Of a DNA stretch of 6,094 nucleotides, positions 1-5,092 are shown in pieces (within the stretch, counting starts at the first letter, position 1; every line of letters starts with the position of its first letter). The stretch is taken from the NCBI GenBank assembly GCA_018894445.1, contig JAHIPJ010000057.1, positions 1-6,094 on the forward strand, read 5' to 3'. Position numbers and translations under genes: made by a program. This DNA comes from Actinomycetota bacterium (GTDB lineage Bacteria; Actinomycetota; Humimicrobiia; Humimicrobiales; Humimicrobiaceae). The notes beneath the pieces were generated by a model. It made no database searches and was not told the origin of the DNA. It saw nothing but the letters and a program-made list of their open reading frames with translations.

Positions 1-118
1 CTTCTGTAGCAATCCATTTGTGAGGAATATTTTTTTCTATAACTTCCATGATAATCTTTGAAATCACTAAATTAATTTCTCTGACATCTATGCTCTCACC
101 AGTTTTAAGTGTGAACAT
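1..118 (-). CDS. Unidentified protein, N-terminal fragment (runs off window)
   Basis: An open frame starts at an ATG (116-118) and reads 39 codons to the window edge without a stop. It begins MFTLKTGESIDVREINLVIS and continues with charged, helix-prone sequence. A good ribosome-binding site (GAGGG, about 7 nt before the ATG) supports it as a real gene. It begins 17 bp after the stop of the transposase gene on the same strand, so the two may share a transcript. In IS605-type elements tnpB often sits here, but this N-terminus does not look like the usual TnpB start (an aromatic-rich Lys-Tyr-Arg segment). It may be a passenger gene or the host gene flanking the insertion. I do not recognise the family. 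Confidence 0.5.
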   Translation of the reverse strand, partial: MFTLKTGESIDVREINLVISKIIMEVIEKNIPHKWIATE

Positions 119-135
119 ATTTCATCCCTCACTTT

Positions 136-534
136 CTACATATTTTTTTGATTTTCAATATATTTCTGTATTGTTTCTTCGCTTATATTCCCAATGGTGC
201 AACAAAAGTATGAACGTGTCCAAAGAGAAGGAATACGGCTTTTTAACTTTGGGTATTTATCTCTTAATATCTTGCTACTTTTACCTTTAAACAACTTTAT
301 TAATTTATGCAACGGTTGTCTTGGGTCAAAACTTATAAACATATGAACATGGTCTGGCATTATTTCTAACGCTTTTATTTCAACATCCTTTTCCTTAGCC
401 ACTTCGTCAAATATTTGTCTTAAATCTTTTTCAATATCTCCAGTTAATACTTTCCGTCTATATTTTGGGCAAAATATTATATGATACTGATTGAGATATA
501 CTATGCCTTCCTTATGGATATATTTGTCGTCCAC
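136..534 (-). CDS. tnpA: IS200/IS605 family transposase TnpA (Y1 HUH single-strand transposase)
   Basis: 132 residues, normal length for the family. Y1 transposases excise and insert single-stranded DNA by recognising hairpins near the element ends and forming a covalent 5'-phosphotyrosine link. The HUH metal-binding motif is visible as H62-V63-H64 in MPDHVHMF, and the nucleophile is Y125 in TIQKYIENQ. The N-terminal strand region (NQYHIIFCPKYRRKVL, 15-30) and the SLWTRSYF / TIGNISEETIQ block are typical. All key residues are present, so the enzyme could be active. The start chosen is a GTG (532-534) after a GGTGG Shine-Dalgarno; no longer in-frame start exists because a stop lies shortly upstream. 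No classical tnpB partner is visible. The downstream element end probably lies near or beyond the window edge. Confidence 0.95.
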   Translation of the reverse strand: MDDKYIHKEGIVYLNQYHIIFCPKYRRKVLTGDIEKDLRQIFDEVAKEKDVEIKALEIMPDHVHMFISFDPRQPLHKLIKLFKGKSSKILRDKYPKLKSRIPSLWTRSYFCCTIGNISEETIQKYIENQKNM

Positions 535-549
535 TAGATAATCACCACC

Positions 550-595
550 TATCTAATATTTTAACATATATTAGATAAATATCAACTATCTAATA
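550..595 (-). repeat. Inverted/direct repeat cluster in the tnpA leader (probable IS left-end hairpin)
   Basis: TATCTAATAT at 550-559 and its exact complement ATATTAGATA at 568-577 form a 10-bp stem with an 8-nt loop. A further TATCTAATA at 587-595 means the middle block can pair with either neighbour, giving two mutually exclusive hairpins. The stem ends directly beside the tnpA Shine-Dalgarno. Subterminal hairpins recognised by TnpA, and leader hairpins limiting tnpA expression, are known in IS200-type elements; assigning this structure to either role is inference. Confidence 0.55.
558..585 (-). promoter_or_regulatory. Candidate tnpA promoter inside the hairpin
   Basis: On the minus strand TTGATA (580-585) and TAAAAT (558-563) are separated by 16 bp, a fair sigma-70-like match. 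The -10 box falls in one stem/loop of the repeat cluster, so structure and transcription may interfere. The AT-richness of the stretch makes chance matches likely. Confidence 0.3.
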
Positions 596-628
596 AAAAG
601 ATTTTTAGATTAATTAGGGTCGAGATTA

Positions 629-667
629 AGCCTTCATCCCCATCATTGAAATAAGGGGCTTTCGGCT
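629..667 (-). mobile_element. Hairpin resembling the right end of an IS200/IS605 tnpB-type element (relic)
   Basis: A bulged hairpin: AGCC (629-632) pairs with GGCT (664-667) and CCCC (638-641) pairs with GGGG (655-658) around a 13-nt loop. On the minus strand it contains AAGCCCC, TTTCAAT and GGGGATGAAGG, an arrangement I recall from the 3' ends of tnpB genes, where the element end and the 3' part of the guide RNA lie. No tnpB reading frame precedes it, because stops interrupt the frames. It stands out by GC content from its AT-rich surroundings. It could instead be an outer end of the neighbouring tnpA element. It is unlikely to be a terminator because no T-run follows on either strand. Confidence 0.35.
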
Positions 668-679
668 AAGTTATCATGT

Positions 680-708
680 AAAAAAATATAAATCTTTTGA
701 AAAGGATT
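680..708 (-). terminator. Possible rnpB terminator (weak)
   Basis: About 41 nt after the mature rnpB end, the minus strand has an 18-nt AT-rich inverted repeat (691-708; 7-8 pairs with one C-A mismatch), followed by a T-rich tract ending in seven Ts (680-686). On the plus strand the repeat is also followed by Ts, so it could act in both directions. The stem is weak and the loop very small. Confidence 0.35.
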
Positions 709-748
709 TTTTAAGTATTTTTAGCTTTTGCAGTTATAAAAATAATTT

Positions 749-1124
749 GGAGTTAGCCTATAAGCCGAGTTCTGTAATGCCTATGAGCTTAATCATAAGC
801 ACCAGTAGTCATCCATCTGGGATAAATATTACTATTTACCTCTAGCGGCCTAACCCGGAAGAAGGCGGGCCACCTTATACTTCCCTATTTGGCCTTTCTC
901 CGGATGCGGTTTACCAAGCCAGCCTGTCACCAGACTGCTGGTGAGCTCTTGCCTCACCATTTCACCCTTACCAGGATATATAAAATCCTGGCGGTATATT
1001 TTCTGTTGCACTAGCGCTGGGATTAGCTTTTACACCAGTCCCGCTGGGTATTGCCCAGCATCCTGCCCTGTGGAGCCCGGACTTTCCTCACAAGCAAAGC
1101 TTGCGCGACTACTCGGCTAACTCC
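749..1124 (-). ncRNA. rnpB: RNase P RNA, bacterial class A
   Basis: The catalytic RNA of ribonuclease P, which removes 5' leaders from precursor tRNAs. The minus strand carries the near-invariant 5' core GAGGAAAGTCCGGGCTCC (within 1071-1089) and the 3' core ACAGAACTCGGCTTA ending next to 761. Other conserved parts are AGGGTGAAA, a GGTGAGG...GAGCTCACC arm, GGTAAACC (the L15 loop that binds the tRNA CCA end) and AAGGCCAAATAGGG. The ends are set by a perfect 10-bp P1 helix: GGAGTTAGCC at the 5' end (1115-1124) with GGCTAACTCC at the 3' end (749-758). The resulting 376 nt is usual for class A. It follows the RNase HI gene on the same strand but has its own promoter. Confidence 0.97.
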
Positions 1125-1130
1125 GGTTAT

Positions 1131-1158
1131 ATATTACAGATATTTAGCGAAAAATCAA
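1131..1158 (-). promoter_or_regulatory. rnpB promoter
   Basis: On the minus strand TTGATT (1153-1158) and TAATAT (1131-1136) are separated by 16 bp. Six bases after the -10 box comes the first G of P1 at 1124, exactly where transcription should start. The fit between box position and the independently inferred RNA end is the main support. Confidence 0.7.
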
Positions 1159-1180
1159 TATAGTCTTATTTATCTTGTTG

Positions 1181-1648
1181 TCACTCATCTATATTCCCGA
1201 AGCTTATCTTTGATTCTCCCTCATAGGTTAATTCTCTTTTATCCAGCGCCTGATTTACAAGCCTGTCAGCTTCTATATTATGTTTCCTTGAGATAAACCG
1301 GAGATCTACAATATCGTACTTGCTGAGTTTTTCAGATACTTTCAGATATATTTTTAAAATACCAGTGTCTTTTATCTTCCACAATTTTTTAATCTGATTG
1401 TTCAAAAGCTTGCTGTCAGTAAAAAGCATTATTTTTTTACAGTGATATTTTTCTACCAGATCAAGGACTTTATCCAGAGCCATATACTCGGCCACATTAT
1501 TGGTACACTCACCGATATGGGCGCTAAGCTCTTCAAGTTTCTTATCTTTATCATCATACACCACGGCACCAACCGCTGAAGGACCGGGGTTACCTCTTGA
1601 ACCTCCATCAAAGTATATTTTTAAATAACCATAATTTTCTTCTGTCAT
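1181..1648 (-). CDS. rnhA: Ribonuclease HI (RNase H-fold endonuclease)
   Basis: 155 residues, a single RNase H domain of usual RNase HI length. RNase HI cleaves the RNA strand of RNA-DNA hybrids, removing R-loops and primer RNA in the cytoplasm. The four catalytic carboxylates are in place: D14 in IYFDGGSRGNPGP, E54 in NNVAEYMAL, D78 in LFTDSKLL and D128 in NIEADRLVNQA. Histidine H123 lies in the loop before the last aspartate, where a catalytic His is common. The GGSRGNPG form and the NNVAEY motif match the archaeal/actinobacterial-type branch more than the E. coli type. The ATG follows directly after the stop of the zinc-ribbon gene, with only AAGGAA about 13 nt upstream, so translation is probably coupled. 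The N-terminal hybrid-binding domain of some homologues is absent. Confidence 0.93.
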   Translation of the reverse strand: MTEENYGYLKIYFDGGSRGNPGPSAVGAVVYDDKDKKLEELSAHIGECTNNVAEYMALDKVLDLVEKYHCKKIMLFTDSKLLNNQIKKLWKIKDTGILKIYLKVSEKLSKYDIVDLRFISRKHNIEADRLVNQALDKRELTYEGESKISFGNIDE

Positions 1649-2410
1649 TTAAGATTCCAGTTCCTTTTTTATACTATCTATTTCACCTCTGTAAATTACA
1701 GCCATCCTGCCACATATCGGACAACTGTAGATTTCATCTACATCCTCTATCTTTTCGGCCGCAATTGCCGGTATTTGCATATTGCATACATTGCAGAAAT
1801 TATCCTTCAGTACTGCAACGGCGATACCTCCTTTTTTACCTTTGAATTCCTTGTATTTTTTAAAATAATCATCAGGTATCTTTAGAATAACATCATCCCT
1901 TCTCTTTTTTAATCCTTCAATGATATTTTTTAAAACCTCTAGCTTTTCATTCATCTCGTTTTTTATCCTGTTAATATTTGCTTCTGCTTTATCTTTCTCG
2001 GCTTTAGCCAGCTTTACCTTTTCTGACATTTCTTCCATTTCGATCATAATTTCCAGGATTTGGTCTTCCATTTCTGAAATTTTTTGTCTTAATATTTTTA
2101 CTTCAATCTGGTAATTTTCCAGTTCCTTTGAGCTTGTAATGGTACCGCTGAACAATTTATTCTCATCATTTTTAATCTTTTCATTCTGCATTTCAACAGT
2201 ATCTTCAAGTTTCTTACGCTTACTCTCTAAATCATTATATTTACCATTTATTTTATCAAACTTTTCCTTAACTTCAGCAAATTCCTTCTCAGCAGAAACT
2301 AGTTCCTCATTATTTTTAATCCTTTCAATCTCAGAAGACCTTGCAGAAATTGTATTTTCTATTAACTGCAATTCCACCAGATCTACTACATTAAACTTTA
2401 AATCAGTCAA
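1649..2410 (-). CDS. Coiled-coil protein with C-terminal C4 zinc ribbon (DUF164 / zf-RING_7 type)
   Basis: 253 residues. Roughly residues 15-175 are almost entirely charged heptad-like sequence, indicating a long antiparallel coiled coil. The LFSGTITSSKELENYQ segment (86-101) is a hallmark of the family at the coil turn. The C-terminus holds a zinc ribbon with two CxxC knuckles, C206/C209 (CNVC) and C230/C233 (CPIC). The family is linked to nucleic-acid binding, but its exact role is not settled. It is commonly encoded next to nif3, as here. The start is a TTG at 2408-2410 with an excellent GGAGG 8 nt upstream. It overlaps the end of nif3 by 8 bp (TTGACTGA), a typical coupled arrangement. RNase HI follows with no gap. 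Confidence 0.9.
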   Translation of the reverse strand: MTDLKFNVVDLVELQLIENTISARSSEIERIKNNEELVSAEKEFAEVKEKFDKINGKYNDLESKRKKLEDTVEMQNEKIKNDENKLFSGTITSSKELENYQIEVKILRQKISEMEDQILEIMIEMEEMSEKVKLAKAEKDKAEANINRIKNEMNEKLEVLKNIIEGLKKRRDDVILKIPDDYFKKYKEFKGKKGGIAVAVLKDNFCNVCNMQIPAIAAEKIEDVDEIYSCPICGRMAVIYRGEIDSIKKELES

Positions 2411-3533
2411 CTTGATACCTCCAGGATTTATAGCCCAACCTGCTTTTTAATATATCAATTTTAATTTTCTGTTTCTGGAAAAAATCTTCCAGTTTATTAC
2501 ACATATCGGTAATAGCCAGCTTTTCACTGCTGCCATGACCTATTGCAACAATTATCTTACCACTTTCTATGATCTGTAAGGCATTATGATAACCAATCTC
2601 GCCCACTATAACCAGATCATAATCAATATCTGCCAATCTCCGGGCAATAGAATTACCGCTCCCGCATACCACTGCTACTTTCTTGATTTTTTTATTATCC
2701 ACCTTTATATCTTTTTTATACAGCCACTTAAAACCATCAATTCCCAGCCTGTTTTTAATCTTCCTTGTAAAATCTCTAAAAGACTCTGGCTCTTTCAATT
2801 TCCCCAATCTTCCAATCCCGGCATCCTTAAACCTATTTTCAATCTTATACACATCATATGCTACTTCCTCATAAGGATGTGCCTTTATGGTTGCATCAAT
2901 CAGGTTACTCAGGTTTCTTTCATTTACAATGCACTCTATTCTTACCTCATCAACATAATTCACACAGCCAGGTTCACCTATATAAGGTTTTGAACCTTCC
3001 TGTGGAATAAAAGTACCTTTCCCTTCTATATTAAAAGTACAGCATGAATAATTTTGCCATTTGCCCCCACCATGCTGACAGATAACTTTTCTAATTTTTT
3101 CCTCTGCTTCTTTTGGTACAAAAACAACAAATTTATACCATTGTTCATATCGTTCTTCAATTATCTCTGTACCGGTTAAATTCAGAGTACTGGCAACAAA
3201 ATCATTTAATCCACCTTTCATCAAGTCATAATTGGTATGAGCACAGTAAACTGCTACCCTGTTTTCTATCAGCGCCAGTATTTCTTTTTCACCGGCTTTC
3301 GAGCTTAGAATAGTATCAAGAGAATTAAATATTAATGGATGATGGGCAAGTATTAAATCAGAGTTAAAATTGACTGCTTCGTCTACTACATCACCGGTTA
3401 TATCCAGAGTTATAAGGATTTTATTTATATCACTCTCGAGATTTCCAATCTGCAGACCTGCCTTATCCCAGCTTAGAGCCAGGTTCCTATTAAAAATCTT
3501 ATCCAGAGATAAAGCAAGCTCTTTAAGGATCAT
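2403..3533 (-). CDS. Nif3-like dinuclear metal-centre protein (YqfO type, with PII-like insert)
   Basis: 376 residues, the long form of the Nif3/YqfO family (often annotated GTP cyclohydrolase 1 type 2 homologue). The proteins form toroidal hexamers with a two-metal site; their physiological substrate is uncertain. Visible metal ligands are H64 and H65 (LAHHPLIF), D103 (HTNYD), and H333 and E337 (IGHGSSEK). The conserved start WDKAGLQIG (22-30) and the VGEIGYHNAL motif (310-319) also fit. Residues about 131-232 form the inserted PII/CutA-like domain found in longer members, including YKFVVFVP, GCVNYVDEVRIEC and AHPYEEVAYDVY. The ATG lacks a clear Shine-Dalgarno, but the N-terminus fits the family. 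It is first in the minus-strand operon with the zinc-ribbon and RNase HI genes, and divergent from the SIS-domain gene. Confidence 0.93.
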   Translation of the reverse strand: MILKELALSLDKIFNRNLALSWDKAGLQIGNLESDINKILITLDITGDVVDEAVNFNSDLILAHHPLIFNSLDTILSSKAGEKEILALIENRVAVYCAHTNYDLMKGGLNDFVASTLNLTGTEIIEERYEQWYKFVVFVPKEAEEKIRKVICQHGGGKWQNYSCCTFNIEGKGTFIPQEGSKPYIGEPGCVNYVDEVRIECIVNERNLSNLIDATIKAHPYEEVAYDVYKIENRFKDAGIGRLGKLKEPESFRDFTRKIKNRLGIDGFKWLYKKDIKVDNKKIKKVAVVCGSGNSIARRLADIDYDLVIVGEIGYHNALQIIESGKIIVAIGHGSSEKLAITDMCNKLEDFFQKQKIKIDILKSRLGYKSWRYQVD

Positions 3534-3534
3534 T

Positions 3535-3563
3535 TTGACTCAATAAAATTGTATTATTAGAAT
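3535..3563 (+). promoter_or_regulatory. Promoter of the SIS-domain gene
   Basis: TTGACT (3535-3540) and TAGAAT (3558-3563) with an ideal 17-bp spacer, each one base from consensus. The -35 box abuts the start of the divergent nif3 gene. The predicted start near 3570 leaves a leader of about 35 nt. Confidence 0.7.
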
Positions 3564-3580
3564 AAATATTATAATATTTA
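3563..3580. promoter_or_regulatory. 18-bp perfect AT palindrome between divergent genes (possible operator)
   Basis: TAAATATTATAATATTTA reads identically on both strands. It covers the expected transcription start of the plus-strand gene and contains a minus-strand TATAAT (3568-3573) that could be the nif3 -10 box, although no good -35 accompanies it. It may be an operator for both genes, or only a product of very AT-rich sequence. Confidence 0.3.
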
Positions 3581-3604
3581 CTCTGAAATAAAAAGAAATT
3601 CTTT

Positions 3605-4771
3605 ATGTTAGTTATACCATTTCCCAAAGGAGGACAATTGGGCATACTGGACAATGAGAAAATGATTCTCGAAAGTATACCGGAAAAAATGATAAAGATT
3701 CTTTATGATTTCCCCAGGCAATTTAAAGCAGCAGAAAACATCATCCGTAGAGAAAAATTATCATTCGATAAAAAGTTTAAAAATGCAATTATTCTGGGAG
3801 CGGGCAGCTCATCCAATGTAGTATACAGGCTGATAAATTCAATAGAGATAGATAGAGTAAATATTCCTATCTTTCTCTGTTCAAGATCCACCATGCCTTC
3901 CTGGGTAAATAAGGACACACTGGTGGTCGCTGTAACTCACAGCGGAAATTCGATTGAAGTACTCGAAGCAGCAGATAAAGCCCTTAAATTAGATGCCGAT
4001 GTGGTTGGTATTACTACCGGTGGCAAACTGAAAAAAATAGCCAGCAATAATAAAGATATAAGACTCATTGAATACGAATCAGATACCATATCAAGAATGG
4101 TAGTAGGCTACATCTATGTTTTCGTTTTGAATATATTAAACAAAGCGGGTGCTGTGGATATCTGCAGTGACAGAAAAGAACGTCTTCTGGGAATTGACTG
4201 GAATGAGGTTGAAAACGCTTTATCCGGATTATCAAGGGAACTGAGTCCTGATGTAAGAACAAATAAAAACATCGCTAAAAGAACTGCTGTTAATTTGTTT
4301 GGCAATATCCCAATTATATATGGAAGCAGTATGCTTACCGGAACAGTAGGATACTGGCTAAAAAGCCAGATCTGTCTTAACAGCAATAACTTTGCACATT
4401 TTAATACCATTCCTGAACTGGATCATGATGAAATAGCTGCATGGGGGATGAAACACGAGTTAAGAAATAAATATTTTGTACTTTTTATTACCGATAAAGA
4501 CTCAAGAGAAGAAACTTTGAGAAGAGTGGAAATACTCAAGGGAATTCTGTTAGAAAAAAGAATTAACTTTGAAGAAATTATACTGGAAGGTTCAAATGAT
4601 GCCATTAAAGGATTTTCTGGTATCTTCCTTGCAGATTGGATCAGTGTTTACCTGGCAGTATTAAACAACGTAGATCCTACTTCTTCAACACTGCTCGATT
4701 TAATGAAAACCAGATTTGAACGAGTCAGTTCTTCCGAAAAACGTCCAAATATACCAGATAATATCAAGTGA
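3605..4771 (+). CDS. SIS-domain protein, bifunctional phosphoglucose/phosphomannose isomerase-like (divergent)
   Basis: 388 residues with two SIS sugar-phosphate-binding domains. Family members interconvert glucose-6-P, mannose-6-P and fructose-6-P in the cytoplasm. Domain 1 (about 40-185) has GAGSSSN (65-71; GMGGSG in typical members), THSGNSIEVL (111-120, the phosphate-binding SGN motif) and ITTGGKL (136-142). Domain 2 (about 220-370) has IPELDHDEIAAW (269-280) with the expected active-site H274, and the VYLAVLNNVDPTSSTLLDLMK tail region typical of PGI/PMI proteins. The catalytic glutamate, expected 16 residues before that histidine in an NENSK-like motif, is Leu258 (ICLNS), so isomerase activity is doubtful. 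The ATG has no Shine-Dalgarno; an in-frame TTG at 3638-3640 follows AAAGGAGG closely and could be the true start. A separate promoter lies upstream. Confidence 0.8.
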   Translation: MLVIPFPKGGQLGILDNEKMILESIPEKMIKILYDFPRQFKAAENIIRREKLSFDKKFKNAIILGAGSSSNVVYRLINSIEIDRVNIPIFLCSRSTMPSWVNKDTLVVAVTHSGNSIEVLEAADKALKLDADVVGITTGGKLKKIASNNKDIRLIEYESDTISRMVVGYIYVFVLNILNKAGAVDICSDRKERLLGIDWNEVENALSGLSRELSPDVRTNKNIAKRTAVNLFGNIPIIYGSSMLTGTVGYWLKSQICLNSNNFAHFNTIPELDHDEIAAWGMKHELRNKYFVLFITDKDSREETLRRVEILKGILLEKRINFEEIILEGSNDAIKGFSGIFLADWISVYLAVLNNVDPTSSTLLDLMKTRFERVSSSEKRPNIPDNIK

Positions 4772-4794
4772 GTATTTCTTTTGGTGAAAATAAA

Positions 4795-4871
4795 TGGTGG
4801 GCCCACCAGGACTTGAACCTGGGACCTCCGCATTATGAGTGCGCTGCTCTAACCAACTGAGCTATGGGCCC
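4795..4871 (-). tRNA. tRNA with CAU anticodon, probably tRNA-Ile2 (lysidine type), else elongator tRNA-Met
   Basis: A complete 77-nt cloverleaf with CCA encoded (4795-4797). The acceptor stem is GGGCCCA/TGGGCCC with A73, the D arm GCTC/GAGC, the anticodon loop CTCATAA, the variable loop AGGTC and the T arm CCAGG-TTCAAGT-CCTGG. The acceptor has C4-G69 and C5-G68, as in the E. coli minor isoleucine tRNA whose C34 is converted to lysidine by TilS, so Ile2 is favoured over Met; it lacks initiator features such as a 1-72 mismatch. The top pair of the anticodon stem is a G27-G43 mismatch. It converges on the SIS-domain gene 23 bp away. I see no terminator between them. Confidence 0.96.
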
Positions 4872-4905
4872 TCGATGAGGATAATACTGTGTTAGACAAT
4901 TGCAT

Positions 4906-4934
4906 ATATTAATAGAAATTATAGAATAAGTCAA
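4906..4934 (-). promoter_or_regulatory. tRNA promoter
   Basis: On the minus strand TTGACT (4929-4934) and TAATAT (4906-4911) are separated by 17 bp, both near consensus. A start near 4899 would give a 5' leader of about 28 nt, which RNase P would remove. Confidence 0.6.
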
Positions 4935-4956
4935 TTAAACGATAGCTCTGTGTTAC

Positions 4957-5000
4957 AGCCAATTAGAAATGTCCTATTATTAGCCAGATAGAAATGTCCT
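4957..5000. repeat. Two 19-bp direct repeats, terminal repeats of an insertion sequence
   Basis: AGCCAATTAGAAATGTCCT (4957-4975) and AGCCAGATAGAAATGTCCT (4982-5000) match at 17 of 19 positions with a period of 25. On the minus strand they read AGGACATTTCTA..TGGCT and lie directly after the stop of a transposase-like C-terminal fragment. Repeated subterminal GGACATTTCT blocks are, as far as I recall, typical of ends of DDE elements of the IS21/IS481 type. No other copy exists in the window. Confidence 0.55.
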
Positions 5001-5003
5001 CTT

Positions 5004-5092
5004 TTATATCTTGCTTACTAGTACTCCTCTGCCTTTCATCTTACCTCTCCAGGGATAATAAGGCTTCGATTTAATAGGAATTCTTATTTTAT
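5004..5092 (-). pseudogene. Remnant of a DDE-type transposase C-terminus
   Basis: On the minus strand an open frame ends at TAA (5004-5006). It contains KPYYPWRGKMKGRGVLV before the stop and stays open back to 5117, inside the last codons of radC in another frame. A basic Pro-Trp-Arg tail resembles the HPWR-like C-termini of some IS481/IS21-type transposases, and the fragment is followed at once by the 19-bp repeats. The rest of the gene is missing, so this is a truncated right end beside radC, with the junction near 5093. The family assignment rests on a short tail and recall only; it could be spurious. Confidence 0.4.

Noticed and set aside
48..290. 80-codon plus-strand open frame at the left edge
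   Set aside because: It is antisense to tnpA, including its catalytic tyrosine region, and has no ribosome-binding site or known domain.
629..667. Hairpin as intrinsic terminator of rnpB
   Set aside because: No T-run follows it on the minus strand; the AT hairpin at 691-708 with a T-rich tract is a better though weak candidate.
1051..1296. 81-codon plus-strand open frame across rnpB and the RNase HI gene
   Set aside because: It runs antisense through the conserved RNase P RNA core and the end of rnhA.
2586..2993. 135-codon plus-strand open frame inside nif3
   Set aside because: It is antisense to conserved Nif3 motifs, and its composition looks like a reverse-strand shadow.
4114..4410. 98-codon minus-strand open frame inside the SIS-domain gene
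   Set aside because: It is antisense to a well-supported coding region and shows no recognisable domain.
4957..5000. Two spaced 19-bp repeats as a minimal CRISPR array
   Set aside because: There are only two copies with a 6-bp gap, far too short for spacers, and no cas genes; a transposase remnant beside them explains them better.
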